From: Streptacidiphilus rugosus AM-16
GTDB lineage: Bacteria; Actinomycetota; Actinomycetes; Streptomycetales; Streptomycetaceae
Reading direction: 5' to 3'
Assembly: GCF_000744655.1 (NCBI RefSeq)
Contig: NZ_JQMJ01000001.1
Span: 248,001 to 312,000, forward strand
DNA: 64,000 nucleotides
Part shown: in pieces, positions 27,232-35,912 of the stretch
Numbering within the stretch: the first letter of the stretch is position 1
Layout of the letters: each line of letters begins with the position of its first letter
Position numbers and translations under genes: made by a program
The notes under the pieces: generated by a model
Databases searched by the model: none
What the model saw: the letters and a program-made list of their open reading frames with translations, nothing else
What the model was told of the DNA's origin: nothing

Positions 27232-28496
27232 GCAACGACACCAAGACCACCACCGTGACCACGCCGCCCCCGGCCGTCGACCCCCGCCTGCTGCAGCGCG
27301 GGTCCGGTCTGAGCGGCTACGTCGACGAATTCGTCCGCAAGGTCCGCGGCGGCGACATCGGCTCGCTGCCGGTCATCGTCGGCCTGGCCATCATCTGGCT
27401 GGTGTTCAGCCTCGACGACGGCAAGTACTTCACCGCTTCGACGGCCGAGTTCATCGCCTACTACATGGTCGGTATCGGCCTGTTGTCGATGGGTCTGGTC
27501 TTCGTCCTGCTGCTCGGCGAGATCGACCTGTCGGTCGGCTCGGTCAGTGGTCTGGCCGCGGCCGTCTACGCCGTGCTGTCGGTCAACCACCACGTCAACC
27601 CGTGGTTGTCGGTGCTGCTCACGCTGCTCACCGGTGCCGCGATCGGCTCGCTGCACGGCTGGGTCTTCGCCAAGATCGGCGTGCCCGCCTTCGTGGTCAC
27701 CCTGGCGGGTTTCCTGGCCTGGCAGGGCGTGATGCTGTGGCTGCTGGGCAACTCCGGCACCATCAACCTGGACGACAAGGGCCTGAACCACTTCCTGTCC
27801 GGGAACTCCTACTTCCTCGGCGGGGACATCTCCGGTGGCTACCTGCTGGCCCTGCTGGGAGTGCTGTCGCTGCTGGCCGGCAGCTTCGTCGAGCAGGCGC
27901 GGCGCCGTAAGGCCGGCGTCCCGTTCCGTCCGACGGGCGAGATCGTGCTGCGCGCGGGGCTGCTGGCGATCGGCGCCTTCGGTGCGGCCTACGTGCTGAA
28001 CCGGGCCAGCGGCGTGCCGAACGCGCTGGTGGTCTTCGTGGCGCTGCTGATCACTTGTGACTTCGTGCTGCGCCGTACCCGCTTCGGCCGCAAGATCTTC
28101 GCGGTCGGCGGCAATATCGAGGCCAGCCGTCGCGCCGGTATCTCTGTTCCGGCGATCCGGATCTCGGTCTACGCGATATCGGGCACCTTCGCCGCGCTGG
28201 GCGGCCTGGCCATCGCGGCCACCACCAACGCCGCCGGTCAGGCGGGCGCCGACCCGAACAACCTCATTCTCTCCATCGCCGCGGCCGTTATCGGCGGCAC
28301 CTCGCTCTTCGGCGGCCGCGGCCGGGTCTGGTCCGCGTTCCTGGGAGTCCTGGTCATCGAGTCGATCAACGCCGGCCTCTACATGCTCGGCCTGACCCTC
28401 GACATCCAGTACATGATCACCGGTGGTGTGCTGCTGGCCGCCGTGGTCGTCGACTCGCTGGCCCGGCGCACCCAGAAGTCCTCCGGGCGGGGCTGA
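27228..28496 (+). CDS. Sugar ABC transporter permease (XylH/RbsC-like)
   Basis: 422-residue membrane protein with about ten hydrophobic segments. Family marks are LLLGEIDLSVGSVSGLAAAV (about 96-115), HGWVFAKIGVPAFVVTLAG, and the EAA-like GGNIEASRRAGISVPAIRIS followed by IGGTSLFGGRGRVWSAFLGV. It begins at GTG overlapping the ATPase stop. No periplasmic sugar-binding protein gene follows; the next gene is on the other strand, so the transporter is incomplete here or uses a binding protein encoded elsewhere. Confidence 0.88.
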   Translation: MSNDTKTTTVTTPPPAVDPRLLQRGSGLSGYVDEFVRKVRGGDIGSLPVIVGLAIIWLVFSLDDGKYFTASTAEFIAYYMVGIGLLSMGLVFVLLLGEIDLSVGSVSGLAAAVYAVLSVNHHVNPWLSVLLTLLTGAAIGSLHGWVFAKIGVPAFVVTLAGFLAWQGVMLWLLGNSGTINLDDKGLNHFLSGNSYFLGGDISGGYLLALLGVLSLLAGSFVEQARRRKAGVPFRPTGEIVLRAGLLAIGAFGAAYVLNRASGVPNALVVFVALLITCDFVLRRTRFGRKIFAVGGNIEASRRAGISVPAIRISVYAISGTFAALGGLAIAATTNAAGQAGADPNNLILSIAAAVIGGTSLFGGRGRVWSAFLGVLVIESINAGLYMLGLTLDIQYMITGGVLLAAVVVDSLARRTQKSSGRG

Positions 28497-28537
28497 CGGC
28501 GGGGAGTTCTGCGGGGGCGGGCGCGGTTCCGGGGCCG

Positions 28538-29098
28538 CTACCGTCCGTCGTCGGCCCGGCGCAGGCGCTGGACCTCACGTGCCAGACGTCCCACCGCGCC
28601 GCCGGCTTCGAGGAGGGAACCGAGTGCGGGGGGAGCGGGTTCGGCGTCGTGGACGGCTGCCACCACGTCCGCGATCAGGCTGATCTGCTCCTCGTACCGT
28701 GCCTGGAGCTGCTGCAGCTGGCCTTTGAGGAGAACCGCGTTGACGCGGGAAACGAGCAGGAGCGAGTCCAGGGGCTTGGGGAGGTAGTCCTCGGCCCCCA
28801 GCTCCAGGCAGCGGATGACACTGTCCATCTCGCCGAGCGAGGACATCATGATGACGGGGGTGTCCCTGAGGGCCGGGTCGTCCCGAAGCCGCTCCAGCGT
28901 GGCGTACCCGTCGAGCTCCGGCATGATGATGTCGAGGAGCACCACGTCGAAGTGCCCCTCGCGCAGCTTTTCTAGGCCGATCAGCCCGTTCTCCGCGGAG
29001 TCCGTCTCCAGACCGCCGACCTCCAGTCGGTAAGTGAGCATCATCCGGTTGGTGCGGTCGTCGTCGATGACGAGGATGCGGCCCTCACTTGTGGTCAT
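28538..29098 (-). CDS. Response regulator with a receiver domain and short C-terminal helix
   Basis: 186 residues. A CheY-like receiver (1-125) with acidic pocket DDD (12-14), phosphoacceptor Asp56 in VVLLDIIMPELDGY, Thr/Ser at MMSSLGE and Lys in YLPKPLD. The rest is helical (QLQQLQARYEEQISLIADVV) with no DNA-binding or enzymatic output domain. It overlaps the end of the hybrid kinase gene by 14 bases and is therefore translationally coupled to it. It probably receives phosphate from the kinase's HPt domain. Confidence 0.88.
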   Translation of the reverse strand: MTTSEGRILVIDDDRTNRMMLTYRLEVGGLETDSAENGLIGLEKLREGHFDVVLLDIIMPELDGYATLERLRDDPALRDTPVIMMSSLGEMDSVIRCLELGAEDYLPKPLDSLLLVSRVNAVLLKGQLQQLQARYEEQISLIADVVAAVHDAEPAPPALGSLLEAGGAVGRLAREVQRLRRADDGR

Positions 29099-32000
29099 TT
29101 CTCAGCTCCGTCTGCAGTGTCTCCAGCGCCTGGCGGGCCTTGAGGTACTCCGATTCCAACTGGGCCACCAGTGGCCCGGCCGAGTCCACCGAGCCGGAGG
29201 CGCCGAGGTCTTCCGCGGCCTGGCACAGGGGGACCAGTCTGCGGAAACCGAAGGTGTTGCCGTGCGATTTGAGTGTGTGCGCCGCCCGCCGGAACGTGGC
29301 TGCGTCGTGGTCGGTGAGACTGTCGTGGAGGTCGGTCATGAGGGTGGGGGAGTCCTCGCGAAAGGCTTCGATGAGGTCGACCACGAAACCTCTGTCGAGT
29401 GATTCGACCAACTGCCGGACGGCCTCCTGGTCGAGCGGGCCTTCCCCCGCGGCTTCGCGCCTGTCGGACGCGTCGTGGTGCCTGACATCCCGTGGTGCGA
29501 GCTGCACGCATCGACTGAGCGCGGCCGCCAGTTCCCCGACGTGCAGGGGTTTGCTGAGGTAGTCGTCCATGCCGGCGGCCATGCACTGGTCCCGGTCCTC
29601 GGGCATGGCGTTGGCCGTCAACGCGATGATGCGCGGGCGCTGGCCTGCCGGCCAGTTCTGGTGGATGCGCCGGGATGCCTCCAGGCCGTCCATCAGCGGC
29701 ATCTGCACGTCCATCAGGACCACGTCGTAGCTTTGCCCGGCCAACGCCGCCAGTGCCTGTTCCCCGTCCGCGACTACGTCGGCCGTGTAGCCGATCTTGG
29801 CGAGCATCCGGACGGCCAGTTGGCGGTTGACGTCGTTGTCTTCGGCCAACAGGATGCGCAGCGGTACGAGGGGTGTCCGCTCTGGGGCGGTGTGCCCGTG
29901 CTGCGGCCGGCTCTCCAGTTCCTGCTCCATCTCGTGCTCCAGCTCGCCGGCGCGCAGGGTGTGGCACAGGTCGTTGTAAAGCTGGGAGAATCTGACCGGC
30001 TTGACCTGATATGTCACGAACTCCGCCAGTTGTTCTGAGGGTGCGTCCGGGCGGCCGAGGGACGTGAGCAGGATGAGTGGGAGCTTGCCCCGGTCACGGT
30101 AGCGCCGGATCTCCTGGGACAGCATGATCCCGTCCATTCCTGGCATCTGCATGTCGAGCACGCCCACGTCGAAGGGGTCGCCCCGACGGATCCATTCCAG
30201 GGCCTCCTGCTGGGAGCCCGTCGCGCGGACCACCATGCCCCAAGCGGTGCCCTGGTGGGTGAGGATCATCCGGTTGGTCGGGTTGTCGTCGACCGCGAGC
30301 ATCCGCTTGCCGCTGAGTTCGATGAGCGAGGTGACCTGACGTATCCTCAAGTTCTGGGGAACCTCCGGGACCCGGATCGTGAAGTGGAAGGTCGAGCCGA
30401 CCCCGACCTCGCTCTCCACCCGCATGTCTCCCCCCATGGCCCCGGCGAGCCGATGGCTGATCGCGAGACCGAGGCCGGTGCCGCCGAAGCGGCGCGTCGT
30501 GGAACTGTCCGCCTGCTCGAACGGCTGGAAGAGTGCACCGATGCGGTCGGCGGGGATGCCGATACCGGTGTCGCGCACCGTGAAGTGCAGGAGGAGGAGG
30601 CCCTCGTCGTCGCTGGACGGCTCCCGGTTCACCGTCAGCACGATTTCCCCGCTCTCGGTGAACTTCACCGCGTTGCCCAGGAGGTTGATGATGATCTGGG
30701 ACAGGCGGACGGGGTCGCTCATGATTTCGTCGGGCATCTGGGGGCCGATGAAGTACGCGAGGTCCAGGGTTCCCTTCTCGGTCGCCCTGGGCATGATCAC
30801 ATCGAAGGCCGATTCGATGCATTCGCGCAGATCGATCGGCTTGCTCTCCAGAACGAGCTTGTCGGCCTCGAATTTCGAGAAGTCCAGGATGTCGTTGATG
30901 ATGGCCAGCAGGTTCTCGCCGCTGTTCTGCACGATCTTCGCGAAGTTCCGCTGCTCGCTCGTCAGGTCGGTTTCCAGCAGGAACTCGGTCATCCCGATGA
31001 CGGCGTTCATCGGGGTGCGGATCTCATGGCTCATCGTGGCAAGGAAGATGCTCTTCGCCTGGCTGGCGCTCTCGGCCGCATCCTTGGCCAGCCTGAGCGC
31101 TGAGGCGGCACGCTCGCGCTCCAGCACGCGTCCCAGCTGCGCCCCGAGATTGAGCAGCAGAGTCAAGGTGGCCTCGTCCGGAGCGGGGGCCTTCAGGGTC
31201 AGGAAGTCGAGGACGACGGGGATCTCCACGCCGACCGCCACCGGGAGGGCAAGCCGCCCGGTGACGCCGGCGTGGTGGGCCAGGGCGCTGGTGCCGTCGG
31301 AATCGTCTGCCGCGTCGGCCAGCCATGCCGGGCGGCCGGTCGTCCGTACGGTGGTGGGAAGGCCGTTCGGCGTCCGGCGGACAAGGGCGGCGACGGCCCG
31401 CACCTTCGTGGTGGCTCCGGCGTCGTCGAGATAACGGATGGGGGAGTGGGTCAGGACGTGACCGTCGTCACGGCTGTGGCGCAGTGCCGACGGCACCTGC
31501 CAGGCCTGCCCGACCGGCCAGTCCATGCTGCCGGCGATGAGGGACAGGACCATGCCGAGGGCCTCGTCCCAGTCCGCCGCCTCGTTCGCGGTGGCGGAGA
31601 CCCGCTGGAGCAGGCTGAGGGAGGCGTTGCGTTCGTGCAGCTCGGCGGTCCGGTCCTGAACCTGTTGTTCCACGGCCGCGTAGCTGTCCTGCAAACGGTC
31701 GGCCATGGTGTTGAAGCCCACGGCGAGTTCGCCGATCTCGTCCTGGCTCCGGACTGCCGCGCGCCGGCTGAGGTCGCCGGTCGCCAGCGCGTGGCTGGCG
31801 CCGGCCACGGTGGCGACGTTGCGCGAGATCCGCCGGGCAAGGGCCAGAGTAAGGCCGATGATCATGGCGAAGACGAACGCGAGGCTGGCCAGCACCAGGA
31901 GGTTGCGTTGCTCCAGGCCGTGCTGGCGGGCGTGGAGCATGGTGCTCTCCTGGTCGAACAACGAGCGCCACAGCGCGTTGTTCGCTGTCAGCGCGGCGGT

Positions 32001-32954
32001 GGTCTGCGTGGTGTAGACCCCTGGCGGAAGGGCGATCGTGCCGGCGGCGACGATCTGCTGGTCGGAAGTTGCGACCACGGTGCGAACGGTCTGGGTCGCG
32101 GCGGTCAGGAGCGGGGCGAGGGTTGGCTGCAGGGCGGTGTTGTGGTTGAACGCCGCGGTGTCGGAGAAGGCCCGGTGCAAGGAGTCGTCGAGCTGTGCGA
32201 CGTTCTGGGCGAGCACGCTGCTGGCCTGGGAGACCTCGATCCGGTCGGAGGTCGAGGCGCGGTGCCGGGCGAGGATCGGGGCGGCCGAGTCGCCGATCGC
32301 GTGGAGCTGGTTGACCAGCGCCGGTTCCCACAGCAGCAGCCCGGTCATCGTGTAGTACGTGTCGAGATCGGGGTCGAGGATGAGCTTGGAGGAGTCCCCG
32401 ACGTAGGAGTAGAGCCCGAGAAGGTTGGTGACCAGCTGTCCGTTCTGTGTGTCGCTCGCGCCAGCGGTTCCCGGCGGCGTGGCCTTCAGCTGGGCCCACT
32501 GCGCGGCCAGCCTTGACGGTACGAGGGCGCCTTGCCCCTTGGCGTCCAGTACGTCGGCCGTTGTGCGCAGCGGCTGCTGCAGACGCGCGTCGACGGTCAG
32601 CAGTTGGTTGAACCCGGAATCGAGGGCGGCGGTGTTCGCCTGCAGTTGGCTTGCTGCCACGGAGCTTCCGGCGAGTTGCCCGTGGTCCAGGGTGCGGTGG
32701 ACTGAAGCCTCCTCGACCAGCGCGCTGAGCGGGCGCAGGTAGTCGATCCCCTGCAGCTCGCTCGCCGCGAAGTCGATTCGGACGTTCTGCTGGTTGGCCA
32801 GTGCTGCCGCGGCCAGGCCCACGGGGACGACGAACGCGAGGCAGATCGCCATGAGCTTGTGCCGTAGGCGAAGCCGGAACCTGCGCCCCGGCTTGCGGTG
32901 CGGCCCCACCTCACCAGGGACGTGCCCGGCCCCGGCGCCGGATGCCGTCATCAT
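29085..32954 (-). CDS. Hybrid sensor histidine kinase with two receivers and an HPt domain
   Basis: 1289 residues. Order: TM1 (about 34-54), a long extracytoplasmic helical sensor (55-350), TM2 (about 353-375), HAMP (to about 430), coiled coil, GAF-like region (about 450-620), HisKA with SHEIRTPMNAVIGM (His near 642), HATPase with LLGNAVKFTESGEI and FGGTGLGLAIS, a first receiver (LAVDDNPTNRM, GVLDMQMPGMDG), a second receiver (LLAEDNDVNRQ, VLMDVQMPLMDG), and an HPt domain with AAHTLKSHGNTFG (His near 1225). It is a full phosphorelay in one chain, feeding the overlapping response regulator. The start is one of two adjacent ATGs. The signal is not predictable. Confidence 0.92.
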   Translation of the reverse strand: MMTASGAGAGHVPGEVGPHRKPGRRFRLRLRHKLMAICLAFVVPVGLAAAALANQQNVRIDFAASELQGIDYLRPLSALVEEASVHRTLDHGQLAGSSVAASQLQANTAALDSGFNQLLTVDARLQQPLRTTADVLDAKGQGALVPSRLAAQWAQLKATPPGTAGASDTQNGQLVTNLLGLYSYVGDSSKLILDPDLDTYYTMTGLLLWEPALVNQLHAIGDSAAPILARHRASTSDRIEVSQASSVLAQNVAQLDDSLHRAFSDTAAFNHNTALQPTLAPLLTAATQTVRTVVATSDQQIVAAGTIALPPGVYTTQTTAALTANNALWRSLFDQESTMLHARQHGLEQRNLLVLASLAFVFAMIIGLTLALARRISRNVATVAGASHALATGDLSRRAAVRSQDEIGELAVGFNTMADRLQDSYAAVEQQVQDRTAELHERNASLSLLQRVSATANEAADWDEALGMVLSLIAGSMDWPVGQAWQVPSALRHSRDDGHVLTHSPIRYLDDAGATTKVRAVAALVRRTPNGLPTTVRTTGRPAWLADAADDSDGTSALAHHAGVTGRLALPVAVGVEIPVVLDFLTLKAPAPDEATLTLLLNLGAQLGRVLERERAASALRLAKDAAESASQAKSIFLATMSHEIRTPMNAVIGMTEFLLETDLTSEQRNFAKIVQNSGENLLAIINDILDFSKFEADKLVLESKPIDLRECIESAFDVIMPRATEKGTLDLAYFIGPQMPDEIMSDPVRLSQIIINLLGNAVKFTESGEIVLTVNREPSSDDEGLLLLHFTVRDTGIGIPADRIGALFQPFEQADSSTTRRFGGTGLGLAISHRLAGAMGGDMRVESEVGVGSTFHFTIRVPEVPQNLRIRQVTSLIELSGKRMLAVDDNPTNRMILTHQGTAWGMVVRATGSQQEALEWIRRGDPFDVGVLDMQMPGMDGIMLSQEIRRYRDRGKLPLILLTSLGRPDAPSEQLAEFVTYQVKPVRFSQLYNDLCHTLRAGELEHEMEQELESRPQHGHTAPERTPLVPLRILLAEDNDVNRQLAVRMLAKIGYTADVVADGEQALAALAGQSYDVVLMDVQMPLMDGLEASRRIHQNWPAGQRPRIIALTANAMPEDRDQCMAAGMDDYLSKPLHVGELAAALSRCVQLAPRDVRHHDASDRREAAGEGPLDQEAVRQLVESLDRGFVVDLIEAFREDSPTLMTDLHDSLTDHDAATFRRAAHTLKSHGNTFGFRRLVPLCQAAEDLGASGSVDSAGPLVAQLESEYLKARQALETLQTELRNDHK

Positions 32955-32970
32955 GGCTCGGCCACTTTAC

Positions 32971-35847
32971 TCAGCGTGGCTGCGCGAAGGCCGCGAGCTT
33001 CTCGGCGAGCTGCTGACGACCGTTGATCCCGAGTTTGCGGTAGGCGTCCTGCAAGTGTGCCTCCGTGGCTTTCGTCGTGGTGAAGACTTCCTTGGCGATC
33101 TCGCGGTTGGTACGGCCGGCCGCCGCCAGCTCGCAGACGCGGCGTTGCGTCGGCGTCAGAGCCGCCACACCGGTGCTTTCCAGAGCATGGGCGGGGGCGA
33201 TGCCGGCCGCCGCGAGTTCGGCCCGGATCCTTTCGGCCAGCGGCGATGCGCCGCACTGCAGTGCGGCGCTGAGCGCCTCCTGCAGCACGGGAGCGGCCTC
33301 CTGCACTTGGCCCGTATCGCGCAGCACGGAGCCGTAGTCGCCCAGCGCCTTGGCGTACTCGAGGCGGGCGTTGGAGGGGCGCAGCCGGGTCGCTGCTTCG
33401 CGGAACCTGATGAGGGCCTCCTCGGGGGAGGGCTCCAGCCGGCCCAGCACCCGCAGCGCCCGGCCCCAGGCGCGCGGTGCGCTCCAGTTGCGGGCCAGGC
33501 GCAGCCCCTCGTCGGCCAGGACACGTGCCTCGTCGTTGCGCTGCAGCACGTGCAGACACAGGGCAGCCTCGGACTGCCAGGGCACCAGAGCGGGGTTCTC
33601 ACCGCCGGCGGAGACGAAGGAGCGCCCTGCGGCCAGCGCGGAGTCCAGCGCCTGCTCCGGCTTGCCGGCGCGACGCAGCAACCTGCATCGGCTGAGCAGC
33701 AGGTGGTACATCAGGCCTGTGGAGGGGACAGGGTCCGGAGCGCCCACCCAGACCAGGGCCGCTTCCGCCTCCGCCAGGCGTCCCTGCTCCAGCAGCAGGT
33801 CCGCCAGCAAGGGCCCAAGGACGAGCCGTGGGAGCCGGACCGAGGCCGCGTCCGCTGCCGAGACGGCCTGGCGCGCGTCGGTCTCGGCCTCGGCGAGGTT
33901 GCCTCGGGCCAGCCAGGCCATGGCGCGATAGGTCAAGGCCACGGCCAGGCTGTTCATGGATCCGGCGTGATGGGCGTGGGCGACCGCCTCGTCCAAGCTT
34001 GTCATCACTTCGTCCCGGTCGGCGCTGATCAGCGCCAGCCAGCCGAGGGACAGACCGACGTCGCCGGCGGTCAGCTGCAGGAGATCCGCAGGGTTGTGCA
34101 GGGCGCGCAGCGCCCGGGGGACCGCCCTGGGATCGCCGAGCACGGTGTCGTGGCCTGCGATCACGCAGTCGAGTACGCGACCCCCTGCGGTCGGATACGT
34201 GTCACGGGAACGCAGTTCGGAGACCCGCCGTAGGATGTCGCGCCGCGTCTCGGAGCGGCCGGGCTCGTAGAACGGGATCGACAGGATGCACGCCTGGAGC
34301 TGGTGCAGCAGTTCGGTCTCGTCCTCGGGAACCTCCGCCAGCGCGCCCTGCCAGACCTCCAGCGCCTCCTCGTGGCAGTGAAGCAGCAGCAGGCTGCTTC
34401 CGAGGGCGAGCGCGATCTCGGCCCGGCGCTTCGGGCGGTGGGCCAGCTTGTGGGCTTCGGCCAGGTCTCCGACCGCGGCCTGGGGGTCGATCAGCAGCGA
34501 CGCCAGGCCGAGTTCGTACAGGATGCCCGCTCGCCTGTCCTCCGGCGGGGGCTCGCCCACGCACCGCCGCATGAGCGTCACAGCCGTCTCCGGTGACCCG
34601 CGAGCCATGGCCGAATCCGCGGCGTCCAGCAGCAGCTGAACGGTCTCGGCCCGCTGGCCTGGCGCGGTGTGCAGGAGGTGGAGCGCCGACCGCTCGGGCG
34701 GAGTTCCGGCGGCGTCCAGGAGCTCCGCCGCCTGGAGGTGGGCGGCTCCGCGCTCGTCCACCGGGACGAGGTCGTGGACGGCTGCGTGCACGACGGGATG
34801 GACGAAGACGATGTCCGCGGTCTCCTCGCCCGGAGGGTCTCCCGTGACGCGGCCGGTCGCCTCCAGCGCGGTCAGCGCCTGCCGTGCGGTCTTGAGCGGC
34901 ATCCCGCCCAGCTGTGCGGCCTTCTCCAGGGGGGAGCGCTCGCCAAGGACCGCCGCTGCCCGGGCCAGACGTCCGCATTCGGCCGGCAACCCGGCCAGCT
35001 CCTGCGTCACCCGGTCCGCGACGGTGCGGGCACCGGCTTCCGCCGTGGTGGCGGCCTGCGGGGCGGCAGGCAGAACGCCCTGCCGAGCCAACGACCGTGC
35101 CAGCTCGGTGACCAGCAGTGGGTTCCCGCCCGTGGCCGCATGACAGGCTCGGGCGAACTCCCCGTCGACGGGCTGCGAGGAGTCCGGTGGCAGGAGTTGC
35201 CGGCCGACCACCGCGGCGGTCGCCTCCAGGCCGAGCGGTTCCGGGCGCAGCACGGAGCAGGCCGGGTCGCTCATGACCTGTTCCAGCAGCGCGGCGGGCT
35301 GCTGTTGCCCGGCCGGCTCGCTCACCGCTGCGACCACGAAGCAGCCGAGGTGAGGAAGCCGGGGCACGAGATAAGCGAGGTAGCGCAAGGACGCGGTGTC
35401 CGCCCATTGCGCCTCGTCGATCAGCAGTAGCAGCGGCCGGTCGTCGCACAGGTCCGAGGTCAACCAGAACAGACTGTGCAGGACGGAGAACTCACCCCCG
35501 ACCGAGTCCGCGGGCGCGGTGTCGTCCAGAGCCCGCCTGGCCTGCGCGGTCGCCCCGGACAGCAGCTCCCGCCGTTCGTGCGCGCCCAGCTGCGCAACGA
35601 TCGGGGTGAACAGCTGGCGCACGACTCCGTAGGGGAGGTCCCGTTCCAGCCGTGACGCTCGCGCGGCGGCGATCTGGAAGACGGGCGAGGCCACGCCCTC
35701 TGCCCGGTTCAACAGGCTGGTCGTGCCGATGCCGACTGGGCCTGTGAAGATGAGGGCCCTGCCGCGGCTCTCCTGGGCGCTGGCGAGGCCCGCTTGCAGT
35801 GCACCGAGCTCTGCACCTCGGTCGCAGAGCTCCGCTGCGGGAACCAT
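32971..35847 (-). CDS. LuxR family LAL regulator with a degenerate Walker A
   Basis: 958 residues. AAA-like N-terminal ATPase, TPR-like middle and LuxR helix-turn-helix at the end (LTPTQRRVCELAAAGRTNRE, EVFTTTKATEAHLQDAYRKL). The P-loop reads GPVGIGTTSLLN: the invariant Lys is Thr (codon ACG instead of AAG). Walker B, PLLLLIDEAQWADTASLRYL, is intact. The protein may bind ATP poorly or be regulated differently from its relatives. It diverges from the LAL gene at 35913 with 65 bases between the start codons, which implies a shared promoter region and possible cross-control. Confidence 0.88.
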   Translation of the reverse strand: MVPAAELCDRGAELGALQAGLASAQESRGRALIFTGPVGIGTTSLLNRAEGVASPVFQIAAARASRLERDLPYGVVRQLFTPIVAQLGAHERRELLSGATAQARRALDDTAPADSVGGEFSVLHSLFWLTSDLCDDRPLLLLIDEAQWADTASLRYLAYLVPRLPHLGCFVVAAVSEPAGQQQPAALLEQVMSDPACSVLRPEPLGLEATAAVVGRQLLPPDSSQPVDGEFARACHAATGGNPLLVTELARSLARQGVLPAAPQAATTAEAGARTVADRVTQELAGLPAECGRLARAAAVLGERSPLEKAAQLGGMPLKTARQALTALEATGRVTGDPPGEETADIVFVHPVVHAAVHDLVPVDERGAAHLQAAELLDAAGTPPERSALHLLHTAPGQRAETVQLLLDAADSAMARGSPETAVTLMRRCVGEPPPEDRRAGILYELGLASLLIDPQAAVGDLAEAHKLAHRPKRRAEIALALGSSLLLLHCHEEALEVWQGALAEVPEDETELLHQLQACILSIPFYEPGRSETRRDILRRVSELRSRDTYPTAGGRVLDCVIAGHDTVLGDPRAVPRALRALHNPADLLQLTAGDVGLSLGWLALISADRDEVMTSLDEAVAHAHHAGSMNSLAVALTYRAMAWLARGNLAEAETDARQAVSAADAASVRLPRLVLGPLLADLLLEQGRLAEAEAALVWVGAPDPVPSTGLMYHLLLSRCRLLRRAGKPEQALDSALAAGRSFVSAGGENPALVPWQSEAALCLHVLQRNDEARVLADEGLRLARNWSAPRAWGRALRVLGRLEPSPEEALIRFREAATRLRPSNARLEYAKALGDYGSVLRDTGQVQEAAPVLQEALSAALQCGASPLAERIRAELAAAGIAPAHALESTGVAALTPTQRRVCELAAAGRTNREIAKEVFTTTKATEAHLQDAYRKLGINGRQQLAEKLAAFAQPR

Positions 35848-35912
35848 GGATCAAGTATGCGAGGTTTCCCCCTGGACTGGAAATTCATAAGTTTTTAGGG
35901 CAGAACGGACAC

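Noticed and set aside
31272-32516. 414-residue open frame on the plus strand
   Set aside because: Antisense to the histidine kinase; no domain and poor codon use.
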